Shown piece after piece: positions 57,904 to 64,000 of a stretch of 64,000 nucleotides of DNA. The stretch spans positions 896,001 to 960,000 of the forward strand of contig NZ_JAMZDX010000001.1 of assembly GCF_024172095.1 (NCBI RefSeq), in the 5' to 3' direction. Position 1 is the stretch's first letter; the number at the start of each line of letters is the position of its first letter. Position numbers and translations under genes: made by a program. The notes below the pieces were generated by a model. The model had not been told where the DNA came from, did no database searches, and saw only the letters and a program-made list of their open reading frames with translations. This DNA is from Kitasatospora cinereorecta. GTDB taxonomy: Bacteria; Actinomycetota; Actinomycetes; Streptomycetales; Streptomycetaceae.

Positions 57904-58045
57904 CTCGGGCGGGGGCCGCGGTTCGGCTGGTGAGCTGCACTTCTCGACGAAGCGCGTTCGAATTCAAGAACCCCGGTTCGCGTACTAGCTGTTGAGACTA
58001 CTGACCAGTCAACTCCCCGAGGTCCGAAACTAGCGGTACGGTATA

Positions 58046-58084
58046 CGGCCCGTGGCCCTGTCAATTTCGACGGGCCGCGGGCCG
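58046..58084. terminator. Hairpin upstream of the SprT-like gene
   Basis: CGGCCCGTGGCCC and GGGCCGCGGGCCG form a 13-bp stem with one G-T pair around a 13-base loop. It may be a late terminator for proS, since it lies 198 bases after its stop. Confidence 0.45.
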
Positions 58085-58286
58085 TCCGTTCGGAGGTGCT
58101 GGGCCTCCGTGCGGTAGCCGAGAGCCCGCCGAATCCCGACGGGCCCGAGAGTTGCAGGGGGTTGGTCTTGCGTCAGATCGGATCAGCACAATTCATGCGC
58201 GGAAGTGCATTCCTGAGAGTCCGCTGGGAATTCGCGGAGAACGGGAACTCGCGGAACATCGGCTCTCTCCCCATCGTTGGTACAGC

Positions 58287-58865
58287 GTGAGCACGACACA
58301 GCCCCTCGTCCTGGCGGCCGAACTGGCCGCCGCCTGGAGCGACATCCAGGCCCACCACCAGGACCTCCCCGACCTCGCCTCCCCGGAGGCGCTGATCGGC
58401 GAGTCCTCCTCGGCCTGTGGCACGCGGCTCGACTTCGAGCGGCTGCTGCACGAGGCCGCCCACGGGCTGGCCGCCGCCCGCGAGATCCGCGACACCTCGC
58501 GTGCGGGCCGGTACCACAACCGCCGGTTCCTGATGCTCGCCTCCGAGCTGGGGCTCGCCCACCCGGTCGAGCCGCACGCCAGCAGTGGCTTCTCGCAGGT
58601 GACGATGGACATCACCACCCGGGAGCGCTACGCCGAGACCATAGAGCGTCTCGACCGCGCGCTCGGCGCCCACCAGCTGGCCGTGGCCGGCGAGGGCAAC
58701 CACCGGGCGTTCCGCGGCCCGGCGGCCCGACACGGCTCCTCCGGGGGCGGCGTCCGGGTCAAGGCGGTCTGCGGCTGCGGTCGCAACGTGCGGGTCGTGC
58801 CGTCCGTGCTCGCCCAGGCCTCGATCGTCTGCGGGGCCTGCCAGCAGCCGTTCAAGATCGCCTGA
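58287..58865 (+). CDS. SprT-like zinc metalloprotease-fold protein, shortened
   Basis: A 192-residue protein. It begins MSTTQPLVLAAELAAAW, has a zinc-metalloprotease motif LLHEAAHGLA (HEAAH at 55-59), a following DTSRAGRYHNRRF stretch, and a C-terminal zinc ribbon with CGCG and CGAC. This matches SprT-like proteins that, from memory, are common on actinobacterial integrative elements. Only about 25 residues separate the N-terminal helix from HEAAH, whereas relatives have roughly 30 more, so a segment seems to be deleted. The GTG at 58287 is the likely start. Confidence 0.8.
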   Translation: MSTTQPLVLAAELAAAWSDIQAHHQDLPDLASPEALIGESSSACGTRLDFERLLHEAAHGLAAAREIRDTSRAGRYHNRRFLMLASELGLAHPVEPHASSGFSQVTMDITTRERYAETIERLDRALGAHQLAVAGEGNHRAFRGPAARHGSSGGGVRVKAVCGCGRNVRVVPSVLAQASIVCGACQQPFKIA

Positions 58866-59054
58866 TCCGATCACGGATCACGGATCGCCGAGCGCCGATC
58901 ACCGATCGGCGATTGCTGATCACCGGTCGCCGATGGGGATCGAGTCGATCCTGATCGAACGAACGGAACCGAAGAGAACCGAACTGATCCGATCCGATCC
59001 GGATCCATGGGATCCCGATCAGCCGGGTCGTTCTGATCCGATCCTGACCCGATC
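58864..59054. repeat. GATC-dense tract
   Basis: Nineteen GATC tetranucleotides occur in 191 bases, the first overlapping the SprT-like stop codon and the last at 59051. Many are in near-tandem runs such as GATCCGATCCGATCC and GATCACCGATCGGCGATT. A sequence of this base composition should contain about one or fewer. Confidence 0.85.
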
Positions 59055-59362
59055 ATCGCGCCGCACGGCGGGGGCCGGCGGCGCCGACGGGGGTCAGGTG
59101 GAACGTGAGCCGTGGTGCTCTGCACGCAGTGGCTCTACCGGGGGCGGGGGTCCCCGGTCGGGCCGGGCTGCAGGAGCTTCGGGCTCCGGGGTCGGCGGAC
59201 GGCCGACATGCCGAGGTGTGGCACAATGGACAGCTGAGTACTCGGCAGCCGCAGGACCCTCTCTCCTTAAGGCTGGCGTGTCCCTTGAACGACCGGAAGT
59301 CCCGCAACCCCACGCGGTGATACCGGTCGCTCACCCACGTCAACATCAGGAGATCCACTCCC
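58866..59362. other. Intergenic region before rpsP
   Basis: These 497 bases have no supported gene. The first 190 bases are the GATC-dense tract. Near 59210-59235, GTGTGGCACAATGG may contain a -10 element (CACAAT) for the rpsP operon. The remainder is an untranslated leader of about 130 bases ending with AGGAG before the GTG at 59363. Confidence 0.5.
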
Positions 59363-59791
59363 GTGGCAGTCAAGATCAAGCTGAAGCGTCTCGGCAAGAT
59401 TCGCTCCCCGCACTACCGCATCGTCGTCGCCGACTCCCGCACCAAGCGTGACGGCCGCGCGATCGAGGAGATCGGCATCTACCAGCCGACCTACAACCCC
59501 TCGAAGATCGAGGTCGACGGCGACCGCGCCCAGTACTGGCTGTCCGTCGGCGCCCAGCCGACCGAGCCCGTGCTTGCCATCCTCAAGCTCACCGGTGACT
59601 GGCAGAAGTTCAAGGGCCTGCCGGCTCCGGAGCCGCTGAAGGTCGCCGAGCCCAAGGTCGAGGACTTCTCGCACCTCTTCGCGAAGGCCGTCGCCGGCTT
59701 CGAGGACGCCACCACCGGTGTCGCCATCACCCCGAAGGCCAAGAAGTCGGACAAGGCTGACGAGGCCGAGGCCGCTTCCACCGAGGCCTGA
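59363..59791 (+). CDS. rpsP: 30S ribosomal protein S16
   Basis: A 142-residue S16: [20 protein letters not shown] at the start, then [17 protein letters not shown]. After the conserved 80-residue core comes a lysine/glutamate-rich C-terminal extension ([16 protein letters not shown]), typical of actinomycetes. The GTG at 59363 has AGGAG upstream. It is two bases from the khpA-like gene and heads the rpsP-khpA cluster. Confidence 0.98.
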   Translation: MAVKIKLKRLGKIRSPHYRIVVADSRTKRDGRAIEEIGIYQPTYNPSKIEVDGDRAQYWLSVGAQPTEPVLAILKLTGDWQKFKGLPAPEPLKVAEPKVEDFSHLFAKAVAGFEDATTGVAITPKAKKSDKADEAEAASTEA

Positions 59792-59793
59792 GC

Positions 59794-60033
59794 GTGATCG
59801 AGGAAGCCCTCGACCACCTGGTGAAGGGCATCGTCGAGCACCCGGACGAGGTGCAGGTCCGCTCGCGCAACCTGCGCCGCGGCCACACCATCGAGGTGCG
59901 GGTGCACCCTGATGACCTCGGCAAGGTGATCGGCCGGGGCGGCCGAACGGCTCGCGCACTGCGCACCGTGGTCGGCGCCCTCGGCGGTCGCAACGTCCGG
60001 GTCGACCTGGTCGACGTGGACAGCATTCGCTGA
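59794..60033 (+). CDS. khpA: KH-domain RNA-binding protein (KhpA-like)
   Basis: A 79-residue single-KH-domain protein of the YlqC/KhpA family, with the GxxG-type loop [11 protein letters not shown] and the N-terminal [14 protein letters not shown]. It is conserved between rpsP and rimM in Gram-positive bacteria, where KhpA binds RNA and in some species affects growth and division. The GTG at 59794 follows the rpsP stop by two bases. Confidence 0.93.
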   Translation: MIEEALDHLVKGIVEHPDEVQVRSRNLRRGHTIEVRVHPDDLGKVIGRGGRTARALRTVVGALGGRNVRVDLVDVDSIR

Positions 60034-60052
60034 CCTTCGACCGTCAGGTTTC

Positions 60053-60091
60053 AGGACCGGCCGGGACGACTCGATCGTCCCGGCCGGTCCT
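60053..60091 (+). terminator. Strong terminator-like hairpin inside the rpsP-rimM cluster
   Basis: AGGACCGGCCGGGACGA, loop CTCGA and its perfect complement give a 17-bp stem followed by TCTCTGCGTTCT. It lies 20 bases after khpA and 121 bases before rimM, splitting a cluster that is usually one operon. Confidence 0.8.
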
Positions 60092-60117
60092 TCTCTGCGT
60101 TCTGCAACAGCTGTACA

Positions 60118-60187
60118 GAACGACTTGTATAGAACGACTTGTATAGATCGACCTGTACGGAACGACCTGTACAGAACGACCTGTACT
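60118..60187. repeat. Five-copy 14-bp tandem array before rimM
   Basis: Five contiguous 14-bp units (60118, 60132, 60146, 60160, 60174) follow GAACGAC-Y-TGTA-Y-N: two GAACGACTTGTATA, one GATCGACCTGTACG, one GAACGACCTGTACA and one GAACGACCTGTACT. Degenerate copies flank it. It ends 24 bases before the rimM start and directly abuts its ribosome site. Confidence 0.9.
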
Positions 60188-60211
60188 GAAAGATTCAGGA
60201 GAGCGATCACC

Positions 60212-60856
60212 GTGCAGCTCGTCGTCGGCAAGATCGGCCGCGCCCACGGCATCAAGGGTGACGTCAGCGTCGAGGTCCGCACCGACGAGCCGGAGCTCAG
60301 GCTCGGGCCCGGTGCGGTGCTGATGACCGACCCCGCGTCGGCCGGCCCGCTGACCGTCGAATCCGGGCGGGTGCACAGCGGCCGTCTGCTGCTGCGCTTC
60401 GCCGGCGTCAAGGACCGCAACGCGGCGGAGGCCCTCCGCGGCACTCTGCTGATCTCCGAGGTCGACCCGGACGAGCGTCCGGACGACCCCGAGGAGTACT
60501 ACGACCACCAGCTGATCGGCTTGGACGTGGTCCTCGCCGACGGCACTCTGGTCGGCGAGCTCACCGAGGTCGTCCACCTGCCGTACCAGGACCTGCTGAC
60601 CGTCACCAAGCCGGACGGGACGGAGGTGCTGGTGCCCTTCGTCTCGCAGATCGTGCCGACGGTCGACCTGGAGAACCAGCGTGCCGTCATCACTCCGCCC
60701 GCCGGGCTGATCGACTCGCCGGAGGCTGAGGCGGGGGCTGGGGCGGATGCCGAGGCCGGGGCGGATGCCGAGGCTGCGGCTGTGCCCGAGGTCGACAGCG
60801 ATGCTGACGGTGACGGTGACGGTGAGGGCGGGGCCGGGGCGGTGGAGGGCTCGTGA
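60212..60856 (+). CDS. rimM: Ribosome maturation factor RimM
   Basis: A 214-residue RimM that assists assembly of the 30S head. The N-terminal domain starts [20 protein letters not shown], and the PRC-barrel includes [14 protein letters not shown] and [13 protein letters not shown]. The last 45 residues are an acidic Ala/Glu/Asp/Gly tail with AEAGADAEA units. The GTG at 60212 is preceded by AGGAG. The 14-bp tandem array lies immediately upstream. It overlaps trmD by four bases. Confidence 0.96.
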   Translation: MQLVVGKIGRAHGIKGDVSVEVRTDEPELRLGPGAVLMTDPASAGPLTVESGRVHSGRLLLRFAGVKDRNAAEALRGTLLISEVDPDERPDDPEEYYDHQLIGLDVVLADGTLVGELTEVVHLPYQDLLTVTKPDGTEVLVPFVSQIVPTVDLENQRAVITPPAGLIDSPEAEAGAGADAEAGADAEAAAVPEVDSDADGDGDGEGGAGAVEGS

Positions 60857-61680
60857 GCGAGATGCGAATCGACGTCGTCACGATCTTCCCCGAGTACCTG
60901 GAGCCGCTGAACGTCTCCCTGGTCGGCAAGGCACGTGCGCGGGGGCAGCTGGACGTCCACCTGCACGACCTGCGCGAGTGGACCACCGACATCCACCGCA
61001 CCGTGGACGACACCCCGTACGGTGGCGGACCCGGCATGGTGATGAAGCCCGAGCCGTGGGGCGCGGCGCTCGACTCCGTGCTGGCGGCCGGCCCCGAGGG
61101 TGAGGTGCCGACGCTGGTCGTCCCCACCCCGAGCGGCGTCCCGTTCACGCAGGAGCTGGCGCAGGAGCTGGCCGGGCGTCCGTGGCTGGCCTTCGCGCCC
61201 GCCCGCTACGAGGGGATCGATCGGCGGGTGATCGAGGAGGCGGCGACCCGGATGCCGGTGGTCGAAGCCTCGATCGGCGACTACGTGCTGGCCGGCGGCG
61301 AGGTCGCCGTCCTGGTGATGGTCGAGGCGATCGCCCGCCTGCTCCCCGGCGTGCTCGGCAACGCCGAGTCGCACCGCGACGACTCCTTCGCTCCCGGCGC
61401 GATGGCCGATCTGCTGGAGGGCCCGGTGTACACCAAGCCCGCCGAGTGGCGCGGCCGGGACGTGCCCGAGATCCTGCTCAGCGGCCACCACGGTAAGATC
61501 GCCCAGTGGCGGCGCGAGCAGGCGTTCGCCCGTACCCTCGCCAACCGGCCCGACCTGGTCGCCCGGTGGAGCCGCGACGCCTTCACCAAGAAGGAGCGCG
61601 AGGCGCTCAGCGTTCTGGGCCTTGCCTGGGACGAGGAGCGCGGCCGATTTCTGACCATGGCCGAGGCTGTGGAAGAATAG
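60853..61680 (+). CDS. trmD: tRNA (guanine(37)-N1)-methyltransferase
   Basis: A 275-residue SPOUT-family methyltransferase making m1G37, which prevents frameshifting. Landmarks are [27 protein letters not shown] and the knot region [19 protein letters not shown] with RLLPGVLG. The GTG at 60853 overlaps the rimM stop (GTGA). An ATG nine bases later is an alternative. Confidence 0.97.
   Translation: MSEMRIDVVTIFPEYLEPLNVSLVGKARARGQLDVHLHDLREWTTDIHRTVDDTPYGGGPGMVMKPEPWGAALDSVLAAGPEGEVPTLVVPTPSGVPFTQELAQELAGRPWLAFAPARYEGIDRRVIEEAATRMPVVEASIGDYVLAGGEVAVLVMVEAIARLLPGVLGNAESHRDDSFAPGAMADLLEGPVYTKPAEWRGRDVPEILLSGHHGKIAQWRREQAFARTLANRPDLVARWSRDAFTKKEREALSVLGLAWDEERGRFLTMAEAVEE
61651..61679 (+). promoter_or_regulatory. 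Candidate promoter for rplS within the end of trmD
   Basis: CTGACC and AGAATA are separated by 17 bases, about 155 bases before the rplS start. The -10 is a good streptomycete match and the -35 is fair. It would give rplS its own transcript with a long leader. Confidence 0.35.
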
Positions 61681-61833
61681 GCGACTGCTGTCTGTCGCTG
61701 GGCTCCCCGAGGGGGTCACGTGGACCGGTGCCCCCGCCACGGGGGGATCACCGCCAGCCGATGCGGCCCGCAGTACATCCCATTGAGACGATATTCCGTG
61801 GGCGGCCCGTGGCGCCTGCGATGGAGAGCAACA

Positions 61834-62184
61834 ATGAGCAACAAGCTCGCTGCTGTCGACGCGGCCTCGCTGCGCACCGACATCCCGTCCTTCCGTTCGG
61901 GTGACACCCTGAAGGTTCACGTCCGGGTCATCGAGGGCAACCGCTCCCGTGTCCAGGTCTTCCAGGGCGTGGTCATCCGCCGCCACGGCGCCGGCATCGG
62001 TGAGACCTTCACCGTTCGCAAGGTCAGCTTCAACGTCGGTGTCGAGCGCACCTTCCCGGTGCACACCCCGGTCGTCGAGAAGATCGAGGTCGTGACCCGC
62101 GGTGCGGTTCGCCGTGCCAAGCTGTACTACCTGCGTGACCTCCGCGGCAAGGCTGCGAAGATCAAGGAGAAGCGCGAGGCCTGA
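61834..62184 (+). CDS. rplS: 50S ribosomal protein L19
   Basis: A 116-residue L19: [20 protein letters not shown], then the conserved [19 protein letters not shown] and [12 protein letters not shown], ending [18 protein letters not shown]. It lies at the 30S-50S interface. The ATG at 61834 follows GGAGAGCAACA. The 153 bases after trmD form a leader without a gene. Confidence 0.98.
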   Translation: MSNKLAAVDAASLRTDIPSFRSGDTLKVHVRVIEGNRSRVQVFQGVVIRRHGAGIGETFTVRKVSFNVGVERTFPVHTPVVEKIEVVTRGAVRRAKLYYLRDLRGKAAKIKEKREA

Positions 62185-62254
62185 TCGCCCGCGCGGCTGC
62201 TCAGCGTCGGCCGGGCCTCCGAACGACTCATGTCGTGAGGATAAGCTCAGCCCG

Positions 62255-63283
62255 ATGAGCACGCACGAACCACCCGCGGACCGCGACGGTCGTCCCGCCC
62301 TGATGGGCGCGGACGCGCCGTCGCGGTCCGCGGTCGTTTCCCCGGCGGCCTCGGCTGCTTCGGCGGACGTGTCGGGTGCAGTGGACACGGTGGACGTGCC
62401 GGGCGTGCCGGACGTGCTGGACGGGCTGGACGGGATTGACGTGCCGGACGGGCCGGGCGTGCCGGACCTTGCGGGTGTGCCCACTCCTGCCGGCTCCGGT
62501 GAGCCGACCGGCTCGGGGCGCTCGGGCGGATCCGAGGTCGACGCGCGTCCTGACGCCGACGGTGCGTCCGAGGCCGATGCTGCGGATGCTGATGCCGAGG
62601 GTGACGATTCGGGGGCGGGGCGCCGCTGGTCGCGCGACCTGCTGTGGATCGGTGCGGTCTGCGTCCTCGTCCTGCTGCTGGTGAATGCCTTCGTGGCGCG
62701 GCCGTTCGCGGTGCCGTCCGCTTCGATGGAAGGCACGCTGCAGCCCGGCGACCGGCTGGTGGTGAATCGGCTTGCGTACGCCTTCGGCGGCCATGTGCAG
62801 CGGGGCGACGTGGTGGTCTTCGACGGCATCGGATCCTTCCTGCCGTATGCGGCGGAGCCGTCCGGCCCACAGCACTTCCTCGCGGGTCTCGGGCTGGCGC
62901 CGGCCGGTGACACGGTCTATGTGAAGCGGGTGATCGGCGTGGGCGGTGATCGCGTCACGTGCTGCGGCACGGACGGTCGGCTCCGGGTCAATGGGGTGCC
63001 GCTCGACGAGTCGGCGTACCTCTTCCCGGGCGACGCGCCGTCTTTGGTCCCCTTCGACATCGTCGTGCCGAAGGGCGAACTCTGGATGATGGGCGATCAC
63101 CGCAGCGACTCCCGGGATTCCCGTGACCACCTGGGTGAGCCCGGCGGTGGCACGGTGCCGGAGAACAAGGTGATCGGCCACGCGGACTGGGTGGTTTTCC
63201 CGGTCGACCGGTGGACCGCCCTGGAGCGTCCGGCAGCCTTCGCGGCAATAGGGGGGACAGGTGGCCATGGGGACCAGAGGTAG
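62255..63283 (+). CDS. lepB: Type I signal peptidase with long acidic N-terminal extension
   Basis: A 342-residue serine/lysine signal peptidase. Catalytic Ser157 is in VPSASMEGTL and catalytic Lys224 in VKRVIGVGGDR, with the box E motif MGDHRSDSRDSRDH. One membrane segment is at about residues 130-145. The N-terminal 120 residues are a Pro/Asp/Val/Gly-rich low-complexity region with repeats of the type VPDVLDGLDG and VPDGPGVPDL, unusually long for this family. The ATG at 62255 has a weak ribosome site. Streptomycetes have a cluster of four signal peptidase genes (sipW-Z) after rplS. I do not assign which one this is. Confidence 0.94.
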   Translation: MSTHEPPADRDGRPALMGADAPSRSAVVSPAASAASADVSGAVDTVDVPGVPDVLDGLDGIDVPDGPGVPDLAGVPTPAGSGEPTGSGRSGGSEVDARPDADGASEADAADADAEGDDSGAGRRWSRDLLWIGAVCVLVLLLVNAFVARPFAVPSASMEGTLQPGDRLVVNRLAYAFGGHVQRGDVVVFDGIGSFLPYAAEPSGPQHFLAGLGLAPAGDTVYVKRVIGVGGDRVTCCGTDGRLRVNGVPLDESAYLFPGDAPSLVPFDIVVPKGELWMMGDHRSDSRDSRDHLGEPGGGTVPENKVIGHADWVVFPVDRWTALERPAAFAAIGGTGGHGDQR

Positions 63284-64000
63284 GAATCGGGCGGTCATAG
63301 CCCCGGACGAGGACATCGCCACCGACACGGGGGGTCGAGCCGCAGGGTCGGGTCCCGGACGCGGTGCTGTACGCGGTCGTGCCGAGCGCCGGCGGACCGC
63401 CAAGCGGGCAGCCAAGCGGCGCCGTCGCTCCCTGCTGCGCGAACTTCCGCTCGTCGTGGTGGTCGCGCTGGTGATCGCGTTGGTGCTGAAGACCTTCCTG
63501 GTGCAGGTCTTCGTGATCCCGTCCGGCTCGATGGAGCAGACGATCCAGATCGGCGACCGCGTCCTGGTGGACAAGCTGACGCCGTGGTTCGGCCGGGAGC
63601 CGGGCCGCGGTGACGTCGTGGTGTTCAAGGACCCGGGCGGGTGGCTGGAAACGGATCACAAGCCCTCCTCGGACGGACCGGTGGTGCGTCGGGTCAAGTC
63701 GGTCTTCTCCTATGCGGGCCTCCTCCCGTCCGACGACGAGCGGGACTTGATCAAGCGGGTCATCGGCGTGGGCGGTGACACCGTCGAGTGCTGCGACCCG
63801 CAGGGCAAGTTGAAGGTGAACGGCACGCCGATCGACGAGCCGTACGTGGCGCCGGGCAACGCCCCCTCGAAGCTGACCTTCAAGGTGACCGTGCCGCCGG
63901 GGCGGCTCTGGGTGATGGGCGACCACCGAGATCTGTCCGCCGACTCCCGCTACCACATGGCGAATCCGGGGCAGGGCACCATCCCGTTGGGGAATGTGGT
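63267..64000 (+). CDS. lepB: Type I signal peptidase, second of the cluster (3' end cut by window edge)
   Basis: A second serine/lysine signal peptidase. From the ATG at 63267 it starts MGTRGRNRAVIAPD, has an Arg/Lys-rich stretch (RRRTAKRAAKRRRRS) before a membrane segment near residues 60-78, catalytic Ser88 in IPSGSMEQT, Lys163 in LIKRVIGVGGDT and the MGDHRDLSADSR motif. It overlaps the previous gene by 17 bases, so it is translationally coupled. A GTG at 63261 is an in-frame alternative. The frame is open at base 64000, so the C-terminus is missing. Confidence 0.93.
   Translation, partial: MGTRGRNRAVIAPDEDIATDTGGRAAGSGPGRGAVRGRAERRRTAKRAAKRRRRSLLRELPLVVVVALVIALVLKTFLVQVFVIPSGSMEQTIQIGDRVLVDKLTPWFGREPGRGDVVVFKDPGGWLETDHKPSSDGPVVRRVKSVFSYAGLLPSDDERDLIKRVIGVGGDTVECCDPQGKLKVNGTPIDEPYVAPGNAPSKLTFKVTVPPGRLWVMGDHRDLSADSRYHMANPGQGTIPLGNV

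Larger units (their letters stand above)
57849..58286. other. Intergenic region between proS and the SprT-like gene
   Basis: These 438 bases hold the 13-bp tandem repeat at 57862-57903, a degenerate inverted repeat (GTTGAGACT...AGTCAAC, 57991-58013), A/T-richer sequence around 58010-58045 and a hairpin at 58046-58084. No supported gene is seen. A promoter for the SprT-like gene is likely in the A/T-rich part. Confidence 0.55.

Noticed and set aside
57991..58013. Inverted repeat GTTGAGACT...AGTCAAC as an operator
   Set aside because: The arms pair only with a two-base bulge, which is too weak to list as an operator.
61681..61833. Autoregulatory L19 leader RNA
   Set aside because: The leader is G/C-rich and can fold, but I see no match to a described L19 leader motif.

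Overview
The window is chromosomal DNA of a high-GC filamentous actinomycete of the Streptomycetaceae (Streptomyces or Kitasatospora; I cannot separate the two from sequence alone). The evidence is the strong G/C bias at third codon positions, frequent GTG starts, ATGA/GTGA overlaps, a conservon operon (cvnABCD), an NsdA-type developmental regulator, an HU protein with a histone-H1-like lysine tail, NdgR upstream of leuCD, and a GlnR-type operator before amtB-glnK-glnD. Gene order largely follows the conserved core from gltX through leuCD, hup, gpsA-ddl, thiL/thiD, rpmB-recG-coaD, rpmF-rnc-mutM, smc-ftsY, amtB-glnK-glnD, ffh and rpsP-rimM-trmD-rplS to the signal peptidases.

Layout. 1-8.6 kb (minus strand): conservon with a NIT-type sensor kinase (CvnA), roadblock protein (CvnB), DUF742 protein (CvnC) and small GTPase (CvnD), followed by a second NIT kinase cut by the window edge. 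9.0-12.3 kb: a 72-residue orphan protein, an FAH-family hydrolase, gltX and a Gln/Glu tRNA cluster. 12.4-15.5 kb: ndgR divergent from leuCD. 15.6-18.2 kb: small conserved gene, hup, then a GntR regulator divergent from two small orphan genes across a perfect operator-like palindrome. 18.2-26.4 kb: a cofC-like gene fused to an extra domain, plsC-gpsA-ddl, DUF3515, an Lrp-ligand-domain protein, thiL, a phosphofructokinase gene and thiD. 26.5-36.7 kb: rpmB, a DAK2/FakA-like gene, recG, an orphan HTH protein, rsmD-coaD, a DivIVA-like coiled-coil protein, yceD-rpmF-rnc-mutM. 36.7-45.6 kb: a DMT transporter, a TPM-like membrane protein, acylphosphatase, a small coiled-coil protein, smc and ftsY. 45.7-55.2 kb: a primase-polymerase-like protein divergent from nsdA, amtB-glnK-glnD, ffh and a GNAT acetyltransferase. 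55.4-64 kb: a methyltransferase-like gene, an archaeal/eukaryal-type proS, an SprT-like zinc protein, the rpsP-khpA-rimM-trmD-rplS cluster and two type I signal peptidases, the last cut by the window edge.

Most genes do housekeeping work: translation (gltX, proS, rpmB, rpmF, rpsP, rplS, rimM, trmD, rsmD), protein targeting and export (ffh, ftsY, signal peptidases), chromosome organisation (hup, smc), lipid and wall precursors (plsC, gpsA, ddl), cofactors (thiL, thiD, coaD, cofC) and nitrogen control (amtB-glnK-glnD). The unexplained material sits mostly between genes: two families of palindromic repeats, one of them nested inside the other; a 190-bp tract with 19 GATC sites; a five-copy 14-bp tandem array just before rimM; and a consensus Crp-type palindrome near the conservon. 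No transposase, integrase, CRISPR array or biosynthetic cluster is visible.
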